This document shows positions 9,056 through 17,624 of a DNA stretch of 64,000 nt, piece after piece. A model generated the notes under the pieces. The model had not been told where the DNA came from. It did not search any database and saw only the letters and a list, made by a program, of their open reading frames with translations. Source of the stretch: Marinobacter bryozoorum (GTDB taxonomy: Bacteria > Pseudomonadota > Gammaproteobacteria > Pseudomonadales > Oleiphilaceae); assembly GCF_023156245.1 (NCBI RefSeq), contig NZ_JAKZAH010000008.1, forward strand, positions 1 to 64,000, read 5' to 3'. The position numbers and the translations under genes were made by a program. The stretch's first letter is position 1; every line of letters starts with the position of its first letter.

Positions 9056-10051
9056 TCAGGCAGCGTTCTGCTGTTTTTGTTGCTGTTTCTCGGCGTAGGC
9101 CTTGGCGGCCTCCCGTACCCAGGCGCCACCGTCGATGGCGTTCTTGCGGGTTTCAACGCGCTCTTTGTTGCACGGGCCATTGCCCTTGAGCACGTCGTAG
9201 AATTCCTGCCAGTCGATTTCGCCGAAGTCGTAGTGACCACGCTCTTCGTTCCATTTCAGGTCCGGGTCCGGCGCGGTGCAGCCCAGGAATTCAAGCTGCG
9301 GAACCGTCTGGTCAATAAACATCTGGCGCAGTTCGTCGTTGCTCTTGCGCTTGATCTTCCAGGCCATGGACTGCTGGGAGTTCGGAGACTGGTCATCAGA
9401 CGGGCCGAACATCATCAGTGAGGGCCACCAGAAGCGGTTGATGGAATCCTGCACCATCTGCTTCTGCTCCTCGGTGCCTTCACGCATCAGGTCCAGCAGG
9501 ATCTGGTAGCCCTGACGCTGGTGGAAGCTCTCTTCCTTACAGATGCGGATCATGGCGCGGGAGTATGGGCCGTAGGAGGTGCGCTGCAGCACGACCTGGT
9601 TGACAATGGCAGCGCCATCCACCAGCCAGCCGACGGTCCCCATGTCTGCCCAGCTCAGGGTCGGGTAGTTGAAGATCGACGAGTACTTCACCTTGCCTTC
9701 GTGGAGCTTGTCGATTTCTTCGTCTCGGTCCGCCCCCAGGGTCTCCATGGCGCTGTACAGGTACAGGCCGTGGCCGGCCTCATCCTGGATCTTGGCCATC
9801 AACTGGAGCTTGCGTTTGAGGGTAGGTGCGCGGGTGATCCAGTTGCCTTCCGGCAGCATGCCGACCACTTCCGAGTGGGCGTGCTGGGAGATCTGGCGGA
9901 CCAGGGTCTTGCGGTACCCCTCCGGCATCCAGTTCTTGGCTTCGATCTTGGTTTCAGCGTCAATCTTGAGCTGGAACTCGCGCTCCTCGGGAGACATCTC
10001 CTCGAGGGACTTGACGCGCTTGGCGCCGGTTTCAACGAGCTGTGCGTACAT
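9056..10051 (-). CDS. paaA: Phenylacetyl-CoA epoxidase catalytic subunit PaaA
   Basis: Di-iron monooxygenase subunit that epoxidises the ring of phenylacetyl-CoA with O2; 331 residues. The ferritin-like helices carry the metal-ligand motifs ([13 protein letters not shown] and [13 protein letters not shown]). The frame stays open upstream to 10138, but the ATG at 10051 has a GGAGGT site at correct spacing and gives the MYAQLVETG start seen in homologues, so I chose it. First gene of the paaABCDE-Z unit, behind a promoter region with repeated TGATAC hexamers. Confidence 0.96.
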   Translation of the reverse strand: MYAQLVETGAKRVKSLEEMSPEEREFQLKIDAETKIEAKNWMPEGYRKTLVRQISQHAHSEVVGMLPEGNWITRAPTLKRKLQLMAKIQDEAGHGLYLYSAMETLGADRDEEIDKLHEGKVKYSSIFNYPTLSWADMGTVGWLVDGAAIVNQVVLQRTSYGPYSRAMIRICKEESFHQRQGYQILLDLMREGTEEQKQMVQDSINRFWWPSLMMFGPSDDQSPNSQQSMAWKIKRKSNDELRQMFIDQTVPQLEFLGCTAPDPDLKWNEERGHYDFGEIDWQEFYDVLKGNGPCNKERVETRKNAIDGGAWVREAAKAYAEKQQQKQQNAA

Positions 10052-10159
10052 GGTGTACCTCCGGTTCCGGTAAATAGGTTCTTGTTCCCGGGCGGGTGCG
10101 ACACCGCTGGTGCGCACCTGAATCTCCTCAGCCCACAAGACCTGCTGGACGTTTGAACA

Positions 10160-10207
10160 ATTATTTATGATACCTTGTGAAATATCAAGCGTATCATTTC
10201 TGTATCA
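10160..10207 (-). promoter_or_regulatory. Candidate paaA promoter with TGATAC/GTATCA operator-like repeats
   Basis: On the minus strand, TTGATA (10183-10188) and AATAAT (10160-10165) are 17 bp apart, a plausible sigma-70 promoter. An inverted repeat TGATAC (10168-10173) / GTATCA (10191-10196) spans it, and a further GTATCA is at 10202-10207. The same hexamer recurs at 10315-10320 and at the paaG -10 region (13155-13160), which suggests one regulator for both units. The protein that binds is unknown. Confidence 0.55.
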
Positions 10208-10361
10208 TGTTTTCTTTAAGATCATCTCGTCATAACCAGATAATGGTCAATTCGATAGGCTCTATATCGAGGTTTTATCGAGATTTTTGGTGTTTCGTCT
10301 CGGTCTTTCATTCCTGATACATTGGTTGAAGGCCTATGTGTCAAAAATGACGCCCTAAGTA
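10208..10361. other. Upstream part of the paaK-paaA intergenic region
   Basis: About 150 bp with no supportable gene, AT-rich relative to its surroundings. It contains a fourth TGATAC at 10315-10320 and a small inverted repeat around TATCGAGGTTTTATCGAGA near 10265-10284. Probably the control region of paaA. Confidence 0.5.
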
Positions 10362-10387
10362 GAAAAAAAGCCCCGTGTGAACGGGGC
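10362..10387 (-). terminator. Rho-independent terminator after paaK
   Basis: Read on the minus strand: GCCCCGT, loop, ACGGGGC stem followed by seven T. It ends the paaG-paaI-paaK unit and separates it from paaA. Confidence 0.9.
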
Positions 10388-10444
10388 AAGGTCAGAGCAA
10401 CAGGAGGTCTGCTCTACACGATGACTCGTTACTCTTCCTGGTTA

Positions 10445-11752
10445 CTAGCGACGATCAAAGACCCGCTTGGCCTTGCCTTCGGAACGTGCCAGGCGGTTCG
10501 GCTCGGTGATGGTGATGCGGGTGCTGATGCCAATGAACGACTTGATGTTGTGGGCGAGGGTCTTGGCGTATTTTTCCCGCTCGCCGTCATCGGCACTGCC
10601 ATGCTCCGGCTTGAGCTCACAGCGAATGTCCATGCAGTCCAGGTTGCCGTCCTTGTAGACCTCGATCTCGTAATGGGGTGACAGCTCCTGAACCCTCAGG
10701 ATCTGCTCCTCGATCTGGCTGGGGAATACATTTACGCCACGGATGATCAGCATGTCGTCGCTGCGGCCGGTGATCTTGTCGATGCGGCGCATGGGGCGCG
10801 CGGTGCCCGGCAGCAGGCGGGTCAGGTCGCGGGTGCGGTAGCGCAGGATCGGCAGGCCTTCCTTGGTAAGGGTAGTGAACACCAGCTCGCCATACTCGCC
10901 ATCGGCCAGCACTTCGCCGGTTTCCGGATTGATGATCTCGGGGTAGAAGTGGTCTTCCCAGATGGTGGGGCCGTCCTTCGTTTCGATGCATTCCATGCCC
11001 ACGCCGGGCCCCATCACCTCGGACAGGCCGTAGATATCCAGGGCGTCGATGCCCAGGCGCTCTTCGATCTCTACCCGCATGGCATTGGTCCAGGGTTCGG
11101 CCCCGAAGATGCCCAGGCGCAGGGGCAGGTCGTGGGGGTTGATGCCCTGGCGCTCAATTTCGTCCGCCAGGTTCAGCATATAGGACGGCGTGACCATGAT
11201 GATGTCCGGCTGGAAGTCCTTGAGCAGTTGCACCTGCTTCTCGGTCTGGCCGCCGGACATGGGGATTACGGTGCAGCCGAGCTTCTCGGCGCCATAGTGG
11301 GCGCCCAGGCCGCCGGTAAACAGGCCGTAGCCGTAGGCCACATGGACCTTGTCACCGGCATGGCCACCGCCGGCGCGGATGGAGCGGGCGACCACGTTGG
11401 CCCAGGTGTCGATGTCTTTCTGGGTGTAGCCCACTACGGTTGGCTTGCCGGTGGTGCCGCTGGAGGCGTGGACCCGGACAATCTGCTCCATGGGAGTGGC
11501 GAACATGCCGAACGGATAGTTGTCCCGCAGGTCGCCTTTCATGGTAAACGGAACCTTGGCCAGGTCCTCCAGGGTGTTGATGTCCATCGGTTTGAGGCCG
11601 ATCTTGTCAAACGCTTCCCGGTAAAACGGCACATTGGTGTAGGCGTGGTTGATGCTCCACCGCAGGCGCTGAAGCTGTTCGTGGCGCAGTTCGTCAATGC
11701 TGGCGGTTTCCAGGGGGTCGAGGGGACCGATTTTTTGCATGGGTAAGGTCAT
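10445..11752 (-). CDS. paaK: Phenylacetate-CoA ligase
   Basis: Activates phenylacetate to phenylacetyl-CoA with ATP, the entry step of the pathway. 435 residues, typical length. The adenylation-family P-loop SSGTTGKPTVVGYT is near residues 95-108, with GLSEVMGPG and YRTRDLTRLLPGTARPMRRIDKITGRSDDMLIIRG in the middle and a C-terminal lid domain. The ATG lies 54 bp downstream of the paaI stop. Together with paaG and paaI it forms the first of the two paa units. Confidence 0.96.
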   Translation of the reverse strand: MTLPMQKIGPLDPLETASIDELRHEQLQRLRWSINHAYTNVPFYREAFDKIGLKPMDINTLEDLAKVPFTMKGDLRDNYPFGMFATPMEQIVRVHASSGTTGKPTVVGYTQKDIDTWANVVARSIRAGGGHAGDKVHVAYGYGLFTGGLGAHYGAEKLGCTVIPMSGGQTEKQVQLLKDFQPDIIMVTPSYMLNLADEIERQGINPHDLPLRLGIFGAEPWTNAMRVEIEERLGIDALDIYGLSEVMGPGVGMECIETKDGPTIWEDHFYPEIINPETGEVLADGEYGELVFTTLTKEGLPILRYRTRDLTRLLPGTARPMRRIDKITGRSDDMLIIRGVNVFPSQIEEQILRVQELSPHYEIEVYKDGNLDCMDIRCELKPEHGSADDGEREKYAKTLAHNIKSFIGISTRITITEPNRLARSEGKAKRVFDRR

Positions 11753-11806
11753 GATGCTATTCCCGGTTTGGACTTGTTGATGAGTGACGGGTCCGCTTGA
11801 TCGTTT

Positions 11807-12253
11807 TTATTGCGTTTCGCCCTGTTCGCGAACGCTGCCCTGGACCTGATAGGACTTGCCGCGGAACAGTGCGACGGTCCTGCCATCCTGGTTGGTGATT
11901 TCAATGTCATAGACGCCGGTACGGCGACCCCTTGCACGCTCAGTGGCGATCGCAGTGAGGGTGTCGCCGAGTTGGCCAGCGGCCATGTATTCAATGCTGC
12001 ACCCGGCCGCAACCGTGGCCTTGTCGTAGGTATTGCAGGCGAAGGCGAACGCTGAGTCGGCGAGGGTAAACAGATAGCCCCCGTGACAGTTGCCGTGGCC
12101 CTGGATCATGCGCTCGTCGACAGTCATGGTCAGGGTGGCGGTGCCGGGGCCAATGGCTGTTATCTGCATGCCCAGGTTCTGACTGGCATGGTCGCGACTG
12201 AACATCGCGTCGGCGCACTGTCTTGCCAGGGTCTGGGGGTCGGTTTCGGTCAT
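11807..12253 (-). CDS. paaI: Hydroxyphenylacetyl-CoA thioesterase PaaI
   Basis: Hotdog-fold thioesterase, 148 residues, that frees CoA trapped in dead-end phenylacetyl-CoA derivatives. The family motif GHGNCHGGYLFTLADSAFAFACN is present with the catalytic aspartate in LADSAFA. The frame is open upstream to 12322, but the ATG at 12253 has a GGAG site and yields the normal length (E. coli 140 residues). Lies between paaG and paaK. Confidence 0.93.
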   Translation of the reverse strand: MTETDPQTLARQCADAMFSRDHASQNLGMQITAIGPGTATLTMTVDERMIQGHGNCHGGYLFTLADSAFAFACNTYDKATVAAGCSIEYMAAGQLGDTLTAIATERARGRRTGVYDIEITNQDGRTVALFRGKSYQVQGSVREQGETQ

Positions 12254-12318
12254 TGTTGTTGGCTCCCCGTGAATTGGTTTGAAGCGGGTGGCGGGGCGCA
12301 ATCGGGCGCCCCTTTGAA

Positions 12319-13110
12319 TCAACGGCCCTTGAATTGGGGCTGTCGTTTTTCCATGAAAGCGGCCACGCCTTCCCGGTAGTCTTCGCTCTGGCCTGCCTTG
12401 CGCTGCAGGTCCCTTTCCAGGTCGAGTTGCTCATCCCAGGTATTGGTGGTGCTGGCGTTCAGCGCCTGTTTGATCAGCGCCAGGCCGGCGGTGGGCTGGC
12501 TGGCGAAGTGTTCGGCCATCTGGCGGGTTTCCTCTGCCAGGGCTTCGTCATCCACGCAACGCCAGATCAGGCCCCAGGCTTCTGCCTGCTCCGCCTTGAT
12601 CTTGTCGCCCAGCAGGGCCATGCCCTTGGCGCGGGCCATGCCGGCAAGGCGGGGCAGTATCCACGTGCCGCCGGAGTCGGGTACCAGTCCCAGCTTGCAG
12701 AACGCCTGTACAAAGCTGGCGGAGCGGGCGGCCAGCACAATGTCACAGCTCAGGGCGATATTGGCGCCGGCACCTGCGGCAACGCCGTTAACGGCACAGA
12801 TCACTGGCACCGGAAGGTCTCGCAGGGTGCGGATCAACGGGTTGTACCAGGTTTCAATGGAGTAACCGAGGTCCGGCGCAGCCTCGCCGGGCGCCACGTT
12901 GCGATCGCCCAGATCCTGGCCGGCGCAGAAGCCGCGGCCGGCCCCGGTCAATACCAGAACGCGAACGGAATCGTCCTGGCGTACCGTTTCGAGGGCGGTG
13001 CGCAGGGCTTCATGCATCTCGGCATTGAAGCTGTTCAGGCTCTCGGGACGGTTGAGCGTGATGCTGGCGACTCCTTGCTCGATGGTAAGGAGGATGCTGT
13101 CTTGGGACAT
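12319..13110 (-). CDS. paaG: 1,2-epoxyphenylacetyl-CoA isomerase PaaG
   Basis: Crotonase-fold enzyme converting ring-1,2-epoxyphenylacetyl-CoA to oxepin-CoA. 263 residues. It aligns by eye with E. coli PaaG better than with PaaF: TGAGRGFCAGQDLGDRNV, ICAVNGVAAGAGANIAL for the oxyanion hole, and LGLVPDSGGTW with the catalytic aspartate. The ATG at 13110 is preceded by GGAG at good spacing; an in-frame ATG four codons earlier overlaps that site and is less likely. First gene of the paaG-I-K unit. Confidence 0.93.
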   Translation of the reverse strand: MSQDSILLTIEQGVASITLNRPESLNSFNAEMHEALRTALETVRQDDSVRVLVLTGAGRGFCAGQDLGDRNVAPGEAAPDLGYSIETWYNPLIRTLRDLPVPVICAVNGVAAGAGANIALSCDIVLAARSASFVQAFCKLGLVPDSGGTWILPRLAGMARAKGMALLGDKIKAEQAEAWGLIWRCVDDEALAEETRQMAEHFASQPTAGLALIKQALNASTTNTWDEQLDLERDLQRKAGQSEDYREGVAAFMEKRQPQFKGR

Positions 13111-13159
13111 GGTGAGCTCCATTGTTCTTGTGGCCTGTAGTCAGGCGAAGTGTGGTATC

Positions 13160-13188
13160 AGTATAGGCCCTAATTGACACTCGTCAAT
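13160..13188 (-). promoter_or_regulatory. paaG promoter overlapped by a 16-bp palindromic operator candidate
   Basis: On the minus strand, TTGACG (13182-13187) and TATACT (13160-13165) are 16 bp apart, close to sigma-70 consensus. The perfect inverted repeat ATTGACACTCGTCAAT (13173-13188) overlaps the -35 box, a position suited to repression, and resembles TetR-family operators. A GTATCA hexamer shared with the paaA promoter touches the -10 box. No regulator gene is in the window. Confidence 0.65.
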
Positions 13189-13189
13189 A

Positions 13190-13453
13190 ATATGAAAATT
13201 GATTTATGTATCGCTTTTGGTCGTAGATTGGTTAGCAAGTTGAAGGTTTTCAGTGTGGTCATGAATCGGTAAGTTGCTTTCATAATTGATAAAAGTCTTT
13301 TTTTGGGGGAGCTGGTGGAAGTTTGCTCAAGTACTTCGTGATACAAGAAAATGGCTTTTATAATTTTTTGATGTGTAGTTTGGCTAGCGGGGCTGGTCGT
13401 TGTCACGGGGGTAACGACGCCGGGATGGCGCTGCTATACTGCGCTTTTGGCCG
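13190..13453. other. AT-rich gap between paaG and holD
   Basis: About 265 bp with lower GC than anything around it and several A/T runs. An open frame of 78 codons on the minus strand has no ribosome site, low-complexity composition and no recognisable domain. A -10-like TATACT at 13435-13440 may belong to the holD-rimI-prfC transcript; its -35 is poor. Confidence 0.5.
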
Positions 13454-13564
13454 GTGAGCCCGCTGGGAATCCTTGGGAGTCCATGTTCATGCACTACCTC
13501 CATCTCCATGTTCCTGTTTCTGCAGTGCCTGGCGCATGCCCGGAACCAGCGGAGGAGGTGGCCT

Positions 13565-14395
13565 GTGAATGAAGAGCTTCGCCAGTTTGCCCTCGGCGTG
13601 GCCGGCGTGCGGTTGTGGTACGCCAGGTCACCGCTGCCCGGTGCAGCACCCAGCCCGGAATACGACTTCGGTGAAGAAGGCGGGACTGAGATTGAAGGTG
13701 CAGAGTCTGTAACAGAGTTAGCCAGGACAGCTTCATCGCCACCCCAGCGGACGCCTTCTGCTGCATCCCGTCAGGGGCTTGCCCGTCTTCAGGGTTTGCT
13801 TGCGGAAGATGGTTCACGCCGGGTACGGGAAACCAAAGGCAATGAGCCGCCTGCTGTTTCATCGTCGGAGGCGGTTGCCTCACCTCCGCCTGCAGTCCCT
13901 GACGTGGAAGAGACTGCGCAGGCGGTGGAGGTCAGTTCCGCTGGTAGCATGCTGGCCGGTAAGGCGGTGTCGTTGCACTGGCGTTTCTGGCATGGAGGCC
14001 GCTGGTTGCTTGTGAGTAGCAGTCCGCATGAGGCCGGGTACGGTCTCGAAGACCGGCTGGCGACGAATATCCTGAAGGCGTTGGGCGATACCGTAGAGCG
14101 CACCGAGACCTTGCGTTGGCCGGTGTTCAGCAATCCTGCGGTGCCGGGCAACGATGCTGCAGGCGCGGTGGAGGTCCTGGGCGCCCTGGCTAAGGACGTC
14201 CAGGTTTCGCGACAGCTCTGGCTGGGGTTGGAGCCGGATAACCCCGAATCCGGCGACGCCGTTTTGTGGCGGTCGTTGTTGGCGCCGCTGGGGGAGGCTG
14301 CGGTTTCGTTTCCTAATAGCCTTGCGGCGTTATCTTCGGATCCTGCCAGTAAGCGGCGTTTGTGGCGATCACTCCAGAGTGTCGAGGCCGGCTGA
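13565..14395 (+). CDS. holD: Divergent DNA polymerase III psi subunit (HolD-like)
   Basis: 276 residues from a GTG with a strong GGAGGAGG site; the frame is open further upstream but without a site. The ends resemble E. coli psi: N-terminus LRQFALGVAGVRLWYARSPLPG against its LQQLGITQWSLRRPG, and C-terminus SSDPASKRRLWRSL against its ANPTARAALWQQI, with a conserved middle GRWLLVSSSPHE. About 110 residues of acidic, proline/serine-rich linker (about 30-140) separate the two parts. The stop overlaps rimI by one base, the same holD-rimI coupling as in E. coli. Psi bridges the clamp loader to chi and SSB. Assignment is from context plus short similarity. Confidence 0.7.
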   Translation: MNEELRQFALGVAGVRLWYARSPLPGAAPSPEYDFGEEGGTEIEGAESVTELARTASSPPQRTPSAASRQGLARLQGLLAEDGSRRVRETKGNEPPAVSSSEAVASPPPAVPDVEETAQAVEVSSAGSMLAGKAVSLHWRFWHGGRWLLVSSSPHEAGYGLEDRLATNILKALGDTVERTETLRWPVFSNPAVPGNDAAGAVEVLGALAKDVQVSRQLWLGLEPDNPESGDAVLWRSLLAPLGEAAVSFPNSLAALSSDPASKRRLWRSLQSVEAG

Positions 14396-14895
14396 TGCGC
14401 CTGCCCGGCAGGACGGCGGAGCATTATCCCGCGGTGAGGGTGCGGCCGCTGGTTCAGGGCGATCTCCCGGCCATACTGGATATCGAACACCAGGGGTATT
14501 CGCACCCGTGGAGCGAGGGTGTCTTCCGGGATGCCTTTCGCTCCGGTTACCAGGTGATCGGCATAGAGCAGGCAGGGCGGCTTGAGGGCTATGCCGTGCT
14601 TGCCACCCTGTTTGACGAGGCCCACCTGCTCAACCTGTGTACCCGGCCAGCCAGTCGCGGGTTGGGCTATGGCAGGCGGTTACTGCGTGAACTGTTGATG
14701 GATGGGGCTCGCCGTGGGCTGCAGCGGCTGGTGCTGGAGGTCCGCGTGAGCAATCAGCCGGCCCGGCACCTCTATCAGAGCGAAGGCTTTGTCGTCGTCG
14801 GGAAGCGTCCGGGCTATTATCCGGATGGCGCCGGGCGAGAGGATGCGGTGGTCATGGCGCTGGGGCTTGCCGGGCCTGCCGATCCTACAGCCTGA
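14395..14895 (+). CDS. rimI: Ribosomal protein S18-alanine N-acetyltransferase RimI
   Basis: GNAT-family acetyltransferase of 166 residues. The acetyl-CoA pyrophosphate loop is RPASRGLGYGRRLL, and the family ending LEVRVSNQPARHLYQSEGFVVVGKRPGYY carries the tyrosine used as general acid. The ATG overlapping the upstream stop (TGATG) is chosen rather than an earlier in-frame ATG inside holD. It has a C-terminal tail of a few extra residues compared with E. coli (148). Confidence 0.92.
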   Translation: MRLPGRTAEHYPAVRVRPLVQGDLPAILDIEHQGYSHPWSEGVFRDAFRSGYQVIGIEQAGRLEGYAVLATLFDEAHLLNLCTRPASRGLGYGRRLLRELLMDGARRGLQRLVLEVRVSNQPARHLYQSEGFVVVGKRPGYYPDGAGREDAVVMALGLAGPADPTA

Positions 14896-15012
14896 AGCGT
14901 TTGTATCCTGCCCGCTGATCAGCGAAAATGCGCAGCTTTTCACCACTGACCCTGGCGGGCCGTTACCCGCATAACGTCCCTCCGGCTATTCAGACCAACC
15001 AGGCGTGAGGCT

Positions 15013-16599
15013 ATGTCCGATAGTAAAATTGCCAGCGAAGTGTCCAACAGGCGCACCTTTGCCATTATCTCGCACCCGGATGCCGGTAAGACCACCATCA
15101 CCGAGAAGGTGCTGCTGTTTGGCCAGGCTCTCCAGAAGGCCGGGACCGTCAAGGGCAAGAAGTCAGGCCAGCACGCCAAGTCTGACTGGATGGAGATGGA
15201 GAAGGAGCGTGGTATCTCCGTGACCACCTCCGTTATGCAGTTCCCCTATGGTGGCCGGCTGGTGAACCTGCTGGATACCCCGGGCCACGAGGACTTCTCG
15301 GAAGACACCTACCGCACACTGACCGCGGTGGACTCCTGCCTCATGGTCATCGATGCCGCGAAAGGGGTCGAGGAGCGAACCATCAAGCTGATGGAGGTCA
15401 CCCGCTTGCGGGACACGCCAATCCTCACCTTCATGAACAAGCTGGACCGGGATACCCGTGATCCGGTGGAACTGATGGATGAGGTAGAGGACGTTCTCAA
15501 GATCGCCTGTGCGCCTATTACCTGGCCGATTGGCATGGGCAAGGGCTTCAAGGGCGTTTACCACCTGTTGCGGGACGAGGTCATTCTCTATCAGACCGGG
15601 CAGGGGCATACCATTCAGGACCGGCGGGTAATTTCCGGCCTGGACAATCCCGAGCTTGACGAGGCCATCGGCAACTACGCTGACGATCTGCGGGACGAGA
15701 TTGAACTGGTCAAGGGGGCTTCCCATGAGTTCGATCATGAGCTGTTCATGTCGGGTGAGCTGACCCCGGTTTTCTTCGGTACAGCCCTGGGCAACTTTGG
15801 TGTGGACCATATGCTGGACGGACTGGTGGAGTGGGCGCCCTCGCCGCTGCCCCGGGAGACAGATGTAAGGACGGTTGAGCCGGCCGAGGACCGCTTCTCG
15901 GGCTTTGTCTTCAAGATCCAGGCGAACATGGATCCCCAGCACCGTGACCGGGTGGCGTTCCTGAGAATTGTGTCGGGTAAATACCAGCAAGGAATGAAGG
16001 CCCGCCATGTGCGGATCGGCAAGGAAGTACGCTTCTCCGACGCGCTGACCTTTATGGCCGGTGATCGGGAGCATGCCGATGAAGCGTATGCCGGTGACAT
16101 TATCGGCCTGCATAACCATGGCACCATTCAGCTGGGGGATACGTTCACCGCTGGCGAGAATATGAAGTTCACCGGTATTCCGAACTTTGCGCCGGAACTG
16201 TTCCGCCGCATCCGTCTCAAGGATCCACTGAAAACCAAGCAGCTTCAGAAGGGGCTTATCCAGCTTTCAGAAGAGGGTGCTGTGCAGGTGTTTCGCCCCA
16301 TGCGCAATAACGACCTGATCGTGGGTGCCGTCGGTGTATTGCAGTTTGATGTGGTGGTCAGCCGTCTGAAGAGCGAATACAAGGTGGAGGCCATCTACGA
16401 GCCCATCAACGTGGCGACGGCCCGCTGGGTGACCTGCGACGATCCCCGCAAGCTGGACGAGTTCGAGCGCAAGGCCAATGACAACCTGGCCCTGGATGGC
16501 GCTGACCGGCTGGCCTATATTGCACCTACCATGGTTAACCTGCAGCTGGCGCAGGAGCGCTATCCCGACGTTCAGTTCCACAAGACGCGGGAGCACTGA
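15013..16599 (+). CDS. prfC: Peptide chain release factor 3
   Basis: GTPase that recycles RF1/RF2 from the ribosome after termination. 528 residues, standard size. G1 is HPDAGKTT, G3 is DTPGHEDF and G4 is NKLD, followed by EF-Tu/EF-G-like domains. It stands 117 bp after rimI, whose gap may hold its own promoter. The rimI-prfC neighbourhood matches enterobacteria. Confidence 0.97.
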   Translation: MSDSKIASEVSNRRTFAIISHPDAGKTTITEKVLLFGQALQKAGTVKGKKSGQHAKSDWMEMEKERGISVTTSVMQFPYGGRLVNLLDTPGHEDFSEDTYRTLTAVDSCLMVIDAAKGVEERTIKLMEVTRLRDTPILTFMNKLDRDTRDPVELMDEVEDVLKIACAPITWPIGMGKGFKGVYHLLRDEVILYQTGQGHTIQDRRVISGLDNPELDEAIGNYADDLRDEIELVKGASHEFDHELFMSGELTPVFFGTALGNFGVDHMLDGLVEWAPSPLPRETDVRTVEPAEDRFSGFVFKIQANMDPQHRDRVAFLRIVSGKYQQGMKARHVRIGKEVRFSDALTFMAGDREHADEAYAGDIIGLHNHGTIQLGDTFTAGENMKFTGIPNFAPELFRRIRLKDPLKTKQLQKGLIQLSEEGAVQVFRPMRNNDLIVGAVGVLQFDVVVSRLKSEYKVEAIYEPINVATARWVTCDDPRKLDEFERKANDNLALDGADRLAYIAPTMVNLQLAQERYPDVQFHKTREH

Positions 16600-16625
16600 C
16601 CGGGCGCCAGGTCTGCGGAGGAGTC

Positions 16626-17399
16626 ATGCAACTGGTCGATGCCCATTGCCACTTCGACTTTCCGGTTTTTGACGGTCGTCGCCAGGAGGTCTGGCAGCGA
16701 GCCCGCCAGGCTGGTGTGACCCGGCTGGTGGTTCCGGGCGTGCGGCAGCCTGACTGGCGCCGGGTACAGGAGGTTGCCGCCGGGTGTGACGACTGGTGGT
16801 ATTGCCTGGGCATACATCCCTGGTTTGTCGAAGAGCATGGAGATGCGGCCCTTGATGACCTGGAGTCAGCCCTGCGCAGGGCTGGTGATCGGTGCGTGGG
16901 TCTGGGTGAGTGCGGGCTTGACCGCCTCCGCGGTGAGCTGAACGCCCAGATGCCCTGGTTCGAGGCACAGGTGGCGCTGGCAGGGTCGCTGAGGCTGCCC
17001 CTTGTGGTTCACTCGGTGCGAACCCACGATGAGGTGGCAGCGGTGCTGCGTCGCAGCCGTCCGGACGTGCCGGTTCTGGTACATGGATTTTCCGGCAGTT
17101 ATCAGCAAGGCAAGGCGCTGGTGGATCTGGGGTGCTTCCTCGGGATTGGTGGTGTGATTACCCATGACCGTGCTCGCAAGACCCGTGGGGCGGTGCCCCG
17201 CCTGCCTGCTGAGGCCATGGTGCTGGAGACGGATGCCCCGGATATGCCGCCTGCCGGCGTTGCCAGGGGCGACAACGAGCCTGCTAACCTTCGGCAAGTA
17301 CTGACCGCGCTGGCGGAGCTTAAGGGGCAAGGGGAGGAGCGCCTGGCGGAGCAGCTGGCGCAGAATGTGGGGCGCCTCTACGGATGGCCGTCGATCTGA
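16626..17399 (+). CDS. TatD-family metal-dependent hydrolase (YjjV-like)
   Basis: 257-residue amidohydrolase-fold nuclease or phosphoesterase. Metal ligands are all visible: VDAHCHFD, GECGLD, VVHSVRTHDE, VHGFSGS and LETDAPDMP. In E. coli, yjjV lies a few genes from prfC, supporting YjjV rather than TatD itself. Physiological substrate unknown; TatD relatives are 3'-5' DNases. Confidence 0.88.
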   Translation: MQLVDAHCHFDFPVFDGRRQEVWQRARQAGVTRLVVPGVRQPDWRRVQEVAAGCDDWWYCLGIHPWFVEEHGDAALDDLESALRRAGDRCVGLGECGLDRLRGELNAQMPWFEAQVALAGSLRLPLVVHSVRTHDEVAAVLRRSRPDVPVLVHGFSGSYQQGKALVDLGCFLGIGGVITHDRARKTRGAVPRLPAEAMVLETDAPDMPPAGVARGDNEPANLRQVLTALAELKGQGEERLAEQLAQNVGRLYGWPSI

Positions 17400-17417
17400 G
17401 CGGGATCGGCGAAAGGC

Positions 17418-17446
17418 TTGGCACAGCGGGTTGGTTAATATATACT
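17418..17446 (+). promoter_or_regulatory. rplM-rpsI promoter
   Basis: TTGGCA (17418-17423) and TATACT (17441-17446) with exactly 17 bp between them, a near-consensus sigma-70 promoter. It predicts a leader of about 170 nt before rplM. Confidence 0.8.
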
Positions 17447-17540
17447 CCGCGCCCTGGCTTTTCATGGTGATAGTGTCGTCTCAGCCCCGAACGGCATTGT
17501 CCCGAGCCGTCAATCGAACAGATTGGCTGGCCAACAGGTA

Positions 17541-17589
17541 TAAAACCCGGTCTGGCGCCACTCCCACAGTGCCGACGTGCGGGTTTTTA
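17541..17589 (+). promoter_or_regulatory. Terminator-like hairpin in the rplM leader
   Basis: TAAAACCCG (17541-17549) pairs with CGGGTTTTTA (17580-17589) around an inner CACT/AGTG hairpin, and the right side runs into T-rich DNA. It ends about 35 nt before the rplM start. Candidate attenuator or L13 autoregulatory site; E. coli rplM-rpsI is autoregulated at its leader by L13. Confidence 0.5.
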
Positions 17590-17624
17590 AACGTTTATTT
17601 TTTGTAGCGTTCAAGGCGGATTCA

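Noticed and set aside
13170-13406. 78-codon frame on the minus strand in the AT-rich gap
   Set aside because: No ribosome site, low-complexity sequence, no family resemblance, and it overlaps the paaG promoter.
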